Assembly: GCA_034620365.1 (NCBI GenBank)
Contig: JAQGEQ010000345.1
Location: 496,001-560,000, forward strand
Direction of reading: 5' to 3'
DNA: 64,000 nt
From: Pegea sp. RAD2-039
Taxonomy: Eukaryota; Chordata; Thaliacea; Salpida; Salpidae
Of this stretch, positions 47,741 through 58,089 are shown piece by piece. The position numbers were made by a program, and so were the translations under genes. Within the stretch, counting starts at the first letter, position 1; each line of letters starts with the position of its first letter. The notes under the pieces were generated by a model that saw only the letters and a program-made list of their open reading frames with translations, was not told the origin of the DNA and did no database searches.

Positions 47741-50634
47741 ATTTGATGAAACTGCCATGTTTTGATCTTCCTCTGTTTGAAAACGGTCTTCAAGACTATT
47801 TCAATCTGATCTTTGCCTTTGAAAGGATTTTAAGCAATTTAGTTGCTAATTGTATTTTGCACTTTTTTTAAGAAGGCTTTTCTTTATTTGTTCTTCCTAT
47901 TTTTGCGGTCCTATAAAAATAAAGTAATTAAAACGAATAATATTTCAAGAAATATTAGCAAGTTGTTGCAGAAGTTGTTATAAAATTCATTTATCTTTCA
48001 AATAAAAACTAAAGTTTACAAAAATAGCTCCTTTAAGTAATACTAAAGACCTTTTTTTTTATTTTGTGTAATTAGCATATTTCACTATATAAATTATACA
48101 AACGGTTTATATATTTTATATATCAAGTAATATTAGAGTTAAAATAGTTTTGTATCTAAATAAAATTCAAATCATACAAAATCAGTTTAAACAAAGTTTT
48201 AATAACTTGCATCACCCAAAAATACAAGGTACAATTTTAAACAGATTAGTAAATGAATGATAATTTTAGGTTTCTTGTCGATTAAAGACTTGTATCAAAA
48301 CTTGCTCATTTTTGATTGGTGATTCACAAACCTTTGTTGATTCAATTATAGAATCTCTTAAACTTTTTAGCTTCTAGTTTTATTCAGTATAAGTTTCAAC
48401 ACAGAAATATACTTCAATGTTCATATATACAGAAAATGCTTTGATGTTGACGAAAAACAAACAGTTGAAGTTCAAGTGGCTTGTAACATCATACTTACTT
48501 TAAAATAGGTTGATACAGTAAATAGAAATTAAAGAAGTTTTTTATTCGTATTCAATTATTTTTACTTCAACTAATTTTTTATTCTAAAAATATATTAGTT
48601 AATATTGATTCAATAGTTTACTAATAACTTGTAAAGTTTTATTTGAGTCTATAAGAACAAAGTTAATTATTAATTGATTTTCACCAGCTTTAATATCAGT
48701 AAATATTCACTTTAATGTAAGAATAAATGAACAGATGTAAACATTCTTTGTCAACACTGATGAAATAACATCTGGAAAGTTTAATTTTATTCAATTATAA
48801 ATATTTTTGAAGATATTTACTTTTATCATCATAATAATCAAACATATCAAAACGAGTTTTATATTTAAGTAAATTTGATCTAATGGGTGTTTACGTGACT
48901 CCAATTTGTTTCTTGATTTAGTAATAAAAAATGTTGCAAAGCTACCAATAGTACGATATTTTTAAAGATTATGAAACAATTTAAGTGGAATGAATTGTTT
49001 TAATTCTTCAATGTAGATACATCTAATAGAAAAGATACCAGATAAAAGAAAACGTTAAAACAGCTCAAAACAGTTTTGTTTAAAGTGAAGTTACAATAAC
49101 AACTTTTTGTATAAACACTTGAACGTTTTGTTTCTACAACATCAGCTTAAAGATTTTGTTCTGCTACTTATACAGTTGAAATGATAGTTCAAACAAACTC
49201 TACAACAAAAACGAAAATGTTAAATTAGTTGGTAGAATGACGTCATCATAGAGTAGTCATCAAGTGGAAAGGTTTAATGACACTACAGAGACTGAAAAAG
49301 GTGTTACCACTGTCACAAAAGTTGAACAAGATTTAGAAATGTTATTTCAGTTTTGTAGTCTTTATCTAGTTTGATATTAGGCTTTTGTTGCTCATTAATT
49401 TTTCATTCTGTTAGTATGTTACAGTCCAAATCTAATCGACATTTAAAGAAGACTTTTTATCAAAGACTTTTAGTAAAATGTGTTTTTGTTTGTAGCTGAT
49501 GATGTTGCAGTTTTTATTTGAGATTTAAATATCAGTATATCATCAAATTCAGTTTAATAATATTTTTATTTTCAATTTTATCAAAACGTTTTAATAAAAT
49601 AGAATTACTGGGAACTAATTTGAGTTTATTTTGCTTAAGAATTGGTCAATTGAATATAGATAGTCACCTAATATTATTTAATTAAAATATATATTGCTAA
49701 CTTGTTTAAAAAAATAAGTGTATAATAACAATCTTAAATAAATTAAGCATTCATATAATGAAACAAAATTAAACTTTAATATCCATTAATTATTTAATTT
49801 TAGGTTATTAGTAATAGTTAAATACTTAACATAAAAACTTTTAAGAAGTTTTTCGGTTTTAAACGTTTTGAAATAATTCAATGATTACAAAAATAAATGA
49901 TCTTTGCTTAAAAAAGTTTTTTGAAGACTATTTTTGTAAAATAAAATTTTTAACGTTTAATTAACAAGTTTTTTCTATTTATTTTTAATTTTCATTTTTT
50001 AAGGCTCCCAAAAAAGTTAATCTTCAAATCATTTGAGTCGGAAGAAACATCATAAGTTATCTTTTGTTAGATTTTTTGCATCTTGTACATTTGAAACTGT
50101 TTTTTATATCTTTCTGCATACTAAAGCATATTTGAAATTAATTAATAAATATTTCAAATATTAATTTTCATCAATATGTGCTCAAATAATTTACTCAAAT
50201 TTGAAATCATTTTTGCTTTCTCTTCTATTCATCTGAATATTTAAACGATATCCACAAAACTTCTTTAGAGTAACTGTTGATTGATATAAAGTTAAGATTA
50301 AATGTTGATGGAATGTAAAACTTTTAAATTAGAAAATAAATCGATGAAGAAGTAAAAGCAAACATTAAAAATAAATTTGTTAGAAATACTGATGCTGGAA
50401 AGATTAAACAAATAATTTCTACTTAAAAAAATTTGTTTTTTACACAGATGTTTAATCGATGAAAATAGCTTTATATAACTACTCACATAAAGTACTTTAG
50501 GATTAAGTAGTTTTAAAGTTTCTTTCAACAACTATCTGTTTAAGCTAATCAAATATTTTAATCTAAGTCTTTCCTTTTCAGAATTTGTTTTTTTAGGAGT
50601 AAGATTAATTCCAATTATTTAACTAGGTGCTAAG
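47741..50634. other. A+T-rich spacer, no gene seen
   Basis: About 2.9 kb with no supported gene. It holds the 3' end of the PPxY gene, one perfect TGACGTCA at 49238-49245, and presumably the promoter of the intronless gene at its right end. Confidence 0.45.
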
Positions 50635-51252
50635 ATGTCAGGAGAAACTGATGAAGAGTGTTGTGCCGAATTGATAAGTTGTCTTTTTTGTGTCAAACGG
50701 AACCCATCAGTTAAAATCACAAACTTTCAGATTAAAAAGATGTCCGAAATTTCGTCTCGTACCTTACTGATGTACAGTAACTCATTAGTGAGTGAAGACC
50801 AATCTAGAAAACAGTGGCGGGTTAATACTATTAAACGTAACTCCTCAGTTAGTTTAGGACTTCGCTTACCAGGAAATTTCTTTGAAATCAGAAAAGAAAC
50901 AAATGCTCTAGGAACTCGATGCCTTTTTAAGATTAGGAACCAAAATGGTCGCGCGTTTTATTTGCGCGGATATGAAGATAAAAAGATTCGGTTATATGAG
51001 GTGATTAATGAATGTTTGGATGGTTATTTTGCACTTGTATGCACAGCAAATGTCTCTAAAACTCTATTACGTCACATCCAAACTGGTTGGTATCTGTACA
51101 GTAAGTCTAGATTATTAACAAGGTCTCCGTATCTAAGTCTAACATCCAATGAAAAGCTTGCTTCGTCGTGGGTTTTTACCGAAAGAGAAACTATAGTACG
51201 TAATGAAGATGATATTGATTCGCTGAACTGGGATGAAACAGAAAAACTTTAG
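50635..51252 (+). CDS. Intronless gene, 205-aa protein of unknown function
   Basis: An uninterrupted 205-codon frame from the ATG at 50635; an in-frame TAA at 50620-50622 fixes the start unless an upstream exon is spliced in. Composition is that of a real soluble protein, less A+T-driven than the background. There is no signal peptide and no membrane segment; Cys is concentrated at the N-terminus (EECCAELISCLFC). The central 130 residues alternate short hydrophobic strands with turns (FFEIRKE, CLFKIRN, RAFYLRGYED, KIRLYEV, YFALVCT, GWYLYSKSRLL, YLSLTSN, SSWVFTE). This could be a beta-trefoil fold, such as an FGF or cytokine core, but no diagnostic motif proves it. The C-terminus is acidic. 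AATAAA follows at 51565-51570. It is the only intronless gene in the window, so a retrocopy origin is possible. Confidence 0.7.
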   Translation: MSGETDEECCAELISCLFCVKRNPSVKITNFQIKKMSEISSRTLLMYSNSLVSEDQSRKQWRVNTIKRNSSVSLGLRLPGNFFEIRKETNALGTRCLFKIRNQNGRAFYLRGYEDKKIRLYEVINECLDGYFALVCTANVSKTLLRHIQTGWYLYSKSRLLTRSPYLSLTSNEKLASSWVFTERETIVRNEDDIDSLNWDETEKL

Positions 51253-51754
51253 ATCAAGAAGCTAATGTTGGAATTTTCGTACAATTTACTTAAACACTAA
51301 GTGTATTATATTATTATGCATCTAAAATGTACTGCTCTCAAGTTTGGAAATAATATTTGCTATTTATCTTTAAAGTATTCGATTTCATAATACTTTAAAA
51401 ATTACATTTGTATTTTTTGCATCAAATTTTCAAATATTTGAAAATTCTTTAAATTTGTAATGTTGTATCTCAGATGTACTATTTGTTTTTTGTTTTTATT
51501 TCAAGCTCTCTCCATTTATTGATCTTCTAACCACAAATCTGTTTTTCTTTAAAATCGATATGGGAATAAAATACATAACCCTTTTATTTATTAATACTAG
51601 AAAGCTATATTGTTTGTTTCAAATTCTTATTAAACGTTTTTTTGTTTCTATTTACCGAGTATAAAAAGAAAAATAATTATAAAATAATAATAGAAATAAA
51701 ACAAAGAATTAAAATAAACTTTAATCTAAATGCTTACGATTGTGGCCAACTTTT

Positions 51755-51800
51755 GGAAAAAGGTGTCACTGCACTTGATTGAAAAAAGGTGTCACTGCAT
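51755..51800. repeat. Short tandem pair containing AAAAAGGTGTCACTGCA
   Basis: Two copies of TTG[G/A]AAAAAGGTGTCACTGCA are separated by a few bases in otherwise unstructured A+T-rich DNA, about 500 nt beyond the stop of the intronless gene. Function unknown; it is too short to classify. Confidence 0.55.
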
Positions 51801-53639
51801 GTTGATCTTTTAAATTTTAGATCCAACATCCAATTAAATAAAATATTTTCGAATTTATTCGCCCAACGCGTAGCTCCGAAATATCAAAATAATTGAATAG
51901 CGAACAAAAACCAAATACGAGATGATAATTAGTCAGCTTCAAGTATTGCAACTTAAGATTAATATCGAAAGAGTAGAACCACTGTAGAGTCAAATATGAA
52001 ACTAGTAAGACTACGTAGTCTACAATTGGAGTTTGCGATTACGATTAATTATCATCAAACTTTTTGAAGGTGTTTAAAATAAACTTTATTTTGAATAAAC
52101 AATATTTTTCATTTAAAAACTTTTTTAACAGACAATTATTTCGGTTTGTGTTGGAAGGTGGAAAAAAGTATCAAAACACCTATTTAGAAAAGTAGAAGGT
52201 TTGTTGCTTGGCCACATATATCTTGTACATGTCGTTACTAAACTTGTTTAATAACAGAAATAACTTTCATTAAAATTCTTCATTAAATATTCTTTGCCAG
52301 TTTTAAAAACTGTCGGTTTTACTTACTATTGATCAAACGTATGTTTATGGTTAAATATTTTCAAACTAAAAAGAATAATTACAAATAACTCATTTAAAGA
52401 GTATCTAAACTGTATGAGAGGAATTTCTTACTTTTAAGTTATGATTTAAAACATTAAAACTATTTTCTTAGAAATCTTTCGAAGCGTTACAGGCTCTAAA
52501 TTGTCAAAATATCTTAATCTAAACAAATTTTCCAATTATTTCTAACATGTTTGTGTATAGGTGATATTAATATAAAATTACATTTAAATCTCTTTAGCCA
52601 TGAAAGTTGGTTTTATTTACTAATAACAGACTGAAAGTAAAAGGTGAACTTAGTAGATATTAGACTAAAGAAAGTTGTTGAAATTAAACTATATGTTCTT
52701 TGTAAGCTACATCTTGAAACTTTTTGAGATCTACCACTTATTTTATACAGTTGAAAAGACACGATATTTTTGATAAACTTTTATTTGTGCATAATTGCAA
52801 TTAAAAAGTTTATAGAATAAATAAGATATGTTGAAACATATTTAAAACATATATAGATATTGTTGAGTTTGAGATATCATTGAATAATCATAATTCAAAT
52901 GAAACTACAAAATTTTTTATAGAAATATCTTTAATTCTTTATTCATACAAACTTTTATCAAGTTTACTTAAAAACTAAATCACATAATATTATATTAATA
53001 ATATAAGACTTATAATCAATATTAAGAAATGAATTAAAAGAATTCTAATGAAAATATCTAATCAATGAATCTAACCAAATGAAAATTAGCAGCAACGAAG
53101 CAGCTTTACAAAGTACAAAATCCTGAAAATTTAACAAAACCACTTCAATATAAATAACCAAACTTTTTTACTTAAGTAGTCGTCATGAAAGTTGTCCACA
53201 ATTTGAAAAATTCCCCAAAAATATTGCTTATTTATTGAAAAGCAAATTTAGAAGATAAAATGTTTTTTCAAATAGCTTGCCTTAAAAAGCTACAAATTAC
53301 TCACTTATTCATCCAGTTTAACAAATTCAATGAAATCATTTGTATCTTGAAGTTAGATTGGATTAATGAGCTTAAAATAAAAATTCTTGCTCCCAAGACT
53401 TGTTTGTTTTATGAAAAACTAAGAAACTTTTCTTAGTAGTTAAAAATCATTTAAAATTTGAGTATTTATAAACTATTTGAGCACAAGATAGAGGAAAGCT
53501 CTTTTAAGGACTAATTTATTAACTTTTTTGGCAAACTATTGCCAGTTGTTTTGGCTCGTTATTGAGTTTCATCATTGAAATTAAGCAAAGATGAAAATTA
53601 TATTTTCTGAAAATTATTTAATTTCATTATTTTAGGTTC

Positions 53640-53790
53640 TTTACTACAGATGGGTCGTATGCAACTAGGTGCAAAAGGGATTCTTCTCCCAGTGCCCGAG
53701 CCAAGCCCTGAATCGAGCTCCGGACATGAAAAAGGGCCAGGTGGTCATTAAACAGCAGGTTGTAGCTTCAGCTGGGTCACCAAAGTTGTC
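53640..53790. repeat. GC-richer island, possible inserted repeat
   Basis: A block with CCCAGTGCCCGAGCC, CTGAATCGAGCTCCGG and GGGCCAGGTGGTC stands in DNA that is otherwise about three-quarters A+T. No tRNA-like boxes in the right order, no terminal repeats and no coding similarity were found. It could be a degraded mobile element. Confidence 0.3.
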
Positions 53791-54883
53791 GGTTACAACA
53801 AAAATATATATTTTTGGAATTTACGATAAATCAAAGTTATCAACATTTATCATCGTTTAAAGTCTTCGAAATAAGACTTTCTTTGTTGAAGATACAGATC
53901 CTTGCATCCATTGATCAAGATTAATGTCTTAACGACATTTTTAACGAATCTCTAAAGTTGGTGATTGAGCCAAACATAAAAAGATACATTAAATTGATAA
54001 AATAGAAAATTAACAAAGCAACTATCCATTAAATTAATTAAATAATTATTAATTAAAATATTTTTATATAAACTATTTTATAATATTATAATTATGACTT
54101 AATCAGTTTTTTCTAACATTATACATAGATACGACCACCATTCTGACAGCAATTAGTTTTGCTGTCAGCTATGAAAACACTCAATAACAGTTTAGAACTT
54201 TAATCATCGAGCAAAATATAGTTTTCCAACAGATAATTTTGAGCCTTTTGAAATTTTTGTGATTTACTTTTGATTACATTTAACTGTGACAACAAAATAT
54301 TCTGCGATAACAAAATGTTCTTTTTCAATTTTAACTTTACCTTTTTGATTACATAATTTATATTTTACGTAAATTACTACTTTCTGAAATTAAATAAGAA
54401 TCATCATGTAAATATTTTTTCAAAGATCTAACGTTATCACTGTTTAATTAGTAAATCTCTAAATCAAACTTTTCCAAAAAATGATTAAGATGAAATTTGA
54501 TTTTTTTAGACTGATATAAATACTTGGGTCATAATCTAAATCTTTTAGGAGTTATGATTTAGTTTAGAAAGGATAAAAATCTTTTTGTTCTGCAAATTAG
54601 TTGTAAGCTTCTATTTTACCCCAAGATCTTGTAGCGTAATTAGGAATTTCAACCAAAATAAACTAGAAACAGAAGTAGCATCTACTATCACACAGTCATA
54701 ACTACAAATCAGACTAAATAAAAAATACCGCCATTTTCTCTATTTATTTTGTATCTTATGGTTTCCTAACTTTATCATCAATTCAATGATTTTGCATTTG
54801 CAGTGTCTCTATTTTTCTACTCTACTGATGTTGAACGGTAGTACTTGAGACCTTTTCACTATTTCTCTGTAGTCATATTGGTT

Positions 54884-55297
54884 TGTGTTACAAGAGTTGT
54901 AAAAGTCGTTATTTGAAGCCATGCATTAAATAAATTGACTAATAGTTGCAATCAAAAACTCATAAAGTTTAATCTCTAGAAATTGAAGGAAATATAAAGC
55001 AGAAATCTTTGAAAAATAGTAAAGAATAGATTATGATGGAAAAAAGAGTCTTATAAATCGATCATAAGAAGATTTTCACAACTTCTTCAATCCCTGAAAA
55101 ACAGAAAGTTAATTTATTGTAAGTTATTTGCAAACCAATTGAAACTTTATTTGAGATTTTTGTTAAATTAAAACTATTTCGATGAAACTGATTTTCACGA
55201 ATATTTTCAGAGTTAAATAGAAGTTTATTATAATTTTTTTTATGAGGCATGTAGATAACATCTTGAACAAAAACAAAATAAATAATATTTACCGAAC
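54884..55297. repeat. Segmental duplication, left copy (3' flank of astacin 1)
   Basis: From GTTACAAGAGTTGTAAAAG at about 54888 through the astacin 3' exons, the sequence is repeated from about 62633 to beyond the window end in the same orientation with few differences. Near 54945 the right copy carries about 170 nt that the left copy lacks (about 62690-62876). TTTATT at 55224-55229 gives a minus-strand AATAAA for the astacin gene. Confidence 0.85.
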
Positions 55298-58089
55298 TTA
55301 GCAGAGCTTACAAGTCTTTTTGCAAAACTGTGACAAATATTTATTCTTACAACTTCCACTAGTCTCACGACAGCGTCTAAAAATTATTAAGTTGATTCAA
55401 ATGCTTTCAGATTATTCTAAAAAGGATTAATTGAAATAATATTAAGATGTACTAAATATAAAATTCTAATCTGAAAAGATACAACCAGAAATTGAAAATA
55501 CAAGCACCTTGGGAATTTATCAACACAATCTGAAAAAGAAAATAAATAAATTTTAATATAAATTAAAAATTGACAAATTAATCTAAACTAATAAAAGAAG
55601 ACAATTATTGAAACTTACAATCAGTAAAGCATTTATATTTTTCATTAATTTGAAAAATATCATTCTTTGAGAGTCTCTTTTCATTAGCAATAATCGGTGA
55701 ATTAGTCCTGAATATAAAATATTTAAATGTTACAACGAATGAAATTTGCAAGGTTTAAATTTCAACACCCAACAAATTATATCGATATCAGGAAGTTACC
55801 TTTTATCTAAGATCGTAGGCAAATCATTTTTACTAAACATATATCCACCATACTGCATGATAGATCTAATATCGTATCGAGAAGTAAAACTATCCCATTC
55901 TCGTTCATTCACTTTTTTAAATTCGCCTTTTCCGTCTTTAAAAAAACGTTTGAAAATAGATCGATAAAAATGAGTTCGTTTTTTATTACGATAAACAAGC
56001 ATACCTTCTGGTACATTTTCCCAAACAATTGTGACGTAATTATCTCTATCACGACGCGAGTGTTCATGCCAAAAACCAAGTGTATGCATCAACTCATGAA
56101 GAGCAAGACCTCTTGTCTCACACCCTGAATCCAGTCTTAACTGTCAGCAAATTAATCGTTTGAATCATGAATTTGAAAATGTTTTTAAAATAGAACATCT
56201 TGTAACTTTGAGCTTAATTAAAATAGCTTTCTGATTTAATTTAAATAATTAAAATAGATATCACAAAAAAATAAATTATACAAATTATAATCTGTATTCA
56301 TACAATCAATCTTTTAACGAGACATCTAATTGACTGAATTTTGTTTATTATATATTTCTACCAGTTTGATATCAGATAAAAACTATCAAATGTTAATTTA
56401 TTTTTAGTTTTTACCGGTTGTTTCCCGCCATAGTTTCCTATTGGTGCAAAACAATAACCATATCGAAGGCTTTTAATTTCAAGATAATCACTTTCTCCAT
56501 TTCGTGGTCGAAATCGAACACAAGTTGATTTCTTATAAGACCTCATCGCACTTTTGATAATTTTTTTCAGCTTTTCGCCTAAAAATTATTTTATCAAATT
56601 TAAATCAATTCATCAAAAATTATATTTAAACCAATTAAGTAACTTACCAACTGTATCGTCAAACACATATGGGACAACAACCTTTCCTCGAACTTTGGGC
56701 CATTCTCTACCTAATGAGCTCTTCACTGCAGATCTTTTCGAGATCCTTGTTCGATTTTCTTCACCAAACAGATCCAAGAAATCATTATAAGAGTTTTCTG
56801 CAAATGAAGAATTTTTTAAATCATTTAAATCTAATATGTAAATGAAAACATTTATTATATTTTAGTAACTACATTTTCACTCTTTTTAATTTTACAAAAT
56901 CTCATTTTAATCAAAATTTGATTAAGAAAACTACCTACCATCTATCATTATATCTCCTTGAAAAAGACCTTTATCTTTGCATTCACAAACTGTACATCCA
57001 TCAGCTGATTTCTTCATACCCAACAAACAAGTCTTTGTACAATTGACCAGAGAAGGACAGTTGCTGTCTATAAAAAACTATTCAGTTAGAATCAAGTTTT
57101 TCAACTTAAATCAGTTGTAACAAGCTTCTAAGTTGTTCCATTTTATTTGATTTCAAATTTCAATCTGAACTAGTATCAGTAACAATATCAAACCCACAAA
57201 CCTGATTGAGAAATAGGTGTACTGCTCAGTGGATCACTGTGAACCAATTGAATACCTATAAAAATATTTAAGATTGTGAGTGACTCTGTAATCTACAATC
57301 AAAAAGATTGATTCGACTTTGATTTTATTTTAATATATCTCTCTTTCAAGAAAGTTAAATTAGTTGGTTTTAATATTTATTACTCAAACTTTAATAAAGA
57401 TTAAATTAAAATTTTTAAGTTATAAACAACATTTTAAGCCTCACATTTCCTTTTGAAAAATTGTTTTAATATTCAGCTATTTTTTTCACAGATATTCTGC
57501 TGAAAAGTCATAATATTTGCCACATATTAAAATATTTATCAGCAAACGTCTGTCTTCATAGTGTAGCGGTTATCATGCCCGCCTAACGAAATGGCAAAGT
57601 AACTAAAGTGGTAGGTTCCGGGTTTGAGCCTGGGCCGAAAAAAAATTTCGACAAATCTTATTAAAACCCGGTTAGGAGGGCCTTGTCCGTCTGGTTACTT
57701 CTAGGAAACACAAAATTCTGAATTTTATGAAGTTGAAACCTCAAAGGCAGTTTGTCACTGTGCTTAGTGGCATTCTACCAACTTTGGCGACGTGAGCTAG
57801 GCGTGGCTACATTAATCATTCTGTTACGCTGCTAACATTTTAATATTTAAGCATCAATCCGTCTGTTTCACTATGATTGTTGTTGATTTAAGATCGGTAT
57901 TCTTCTGAATGAGCAACATCTTGATATTTATCATTCTTGCCCTGGCTTACAACAAGGACATTCTCGGTGTAGGCAAACTATAAGTAAAAAATATAAAAAC
58001 GTTCAAGAATTAGACCACTAACCACATTCAAGGCAGAGTATGGACACAATGACCATTAAGATGCAGTCAGTTTTCCACGATAATTTCAT
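55298..58089 (-). CDS. Secreted astacin (M12A) metalloprotease with antistasin-like and ShKT domains (9 exons, 364 aa)
   Basis: Predicted secreted zinc endopeptidase. Exons (minus): 58023-58089, 57202-57255, 56939-57067, 56648-56797, 56415-56578, 55800-56140, 55619-55707, 55508-55529, 55298-55376; phases agree to the TAA at 55298-55300. A signal peptide occupies about residues 1-22. A six-Cys antistasin-like module (C44-C69, ending GCTVCEC) precedes a propeptide with the aspartate-switch motif FQGD (Asp78). A basic RTRISKRS stretch is a likely processing site. The catalytic domain has TCVRFRPR, zinc motif HELMHTLGFWHEHSRRDRD (His203, His207, His213) and the Met-turn SIMQY. A C-terminal ShKT domain carries six cysteines (CVDKF to CKLC). 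An extra segment after NVPEG corresponds to an intron in the neighbouring paralogue. Intron 1 contains SINE copy 2. Confidence 0.9.
57551..57840 (+). mobile_element. tRNA-derived SINE, copy 2
   Basis: It lies within astacin intron 1. The tRNA-like head has an A box TAGTGTAGCGG that fits TRGYNNARNGG, and a B box GGTTTGAGCC about 50 nt downstream. An A-run and a body follow with TAAAACCCGGTTAGGAGGGCC, then GACGTGAGCTAGGCGTGGCT. Both body segments recur in the same order in copy 1 (5090-5490, minus). It is not a functional tRNA gene: the acceptor and anticodon arms do not pair. The right end is approximate. Confidence 0.65.

Larger units (their letters stand above)
51253..54880. other. A+T-rich spacer with minor repeats
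   Basis: No gene supported. A near-perfect direct repeat of about 20 nt containing AAAAAGGTGTCACTGCA occurs twice at about 51755-51800. A GC-richer island at about 53640-53790 stands out from its surroundings and may be an inserted repeat; its 63-codon open stretch resembles no family I know. Confidence 0.4.

Noticed and set aside
55746-55967. 73-codon plus-strand open frame
   Set aside because: Antisense to the astacin catalytic exon.
57551-57640. Possible tRNA gene
   Set aside because: A and B boxes are present, but the arms do not pair into a cloverleaf, and the unit continues into a SINE body shared with another copy.
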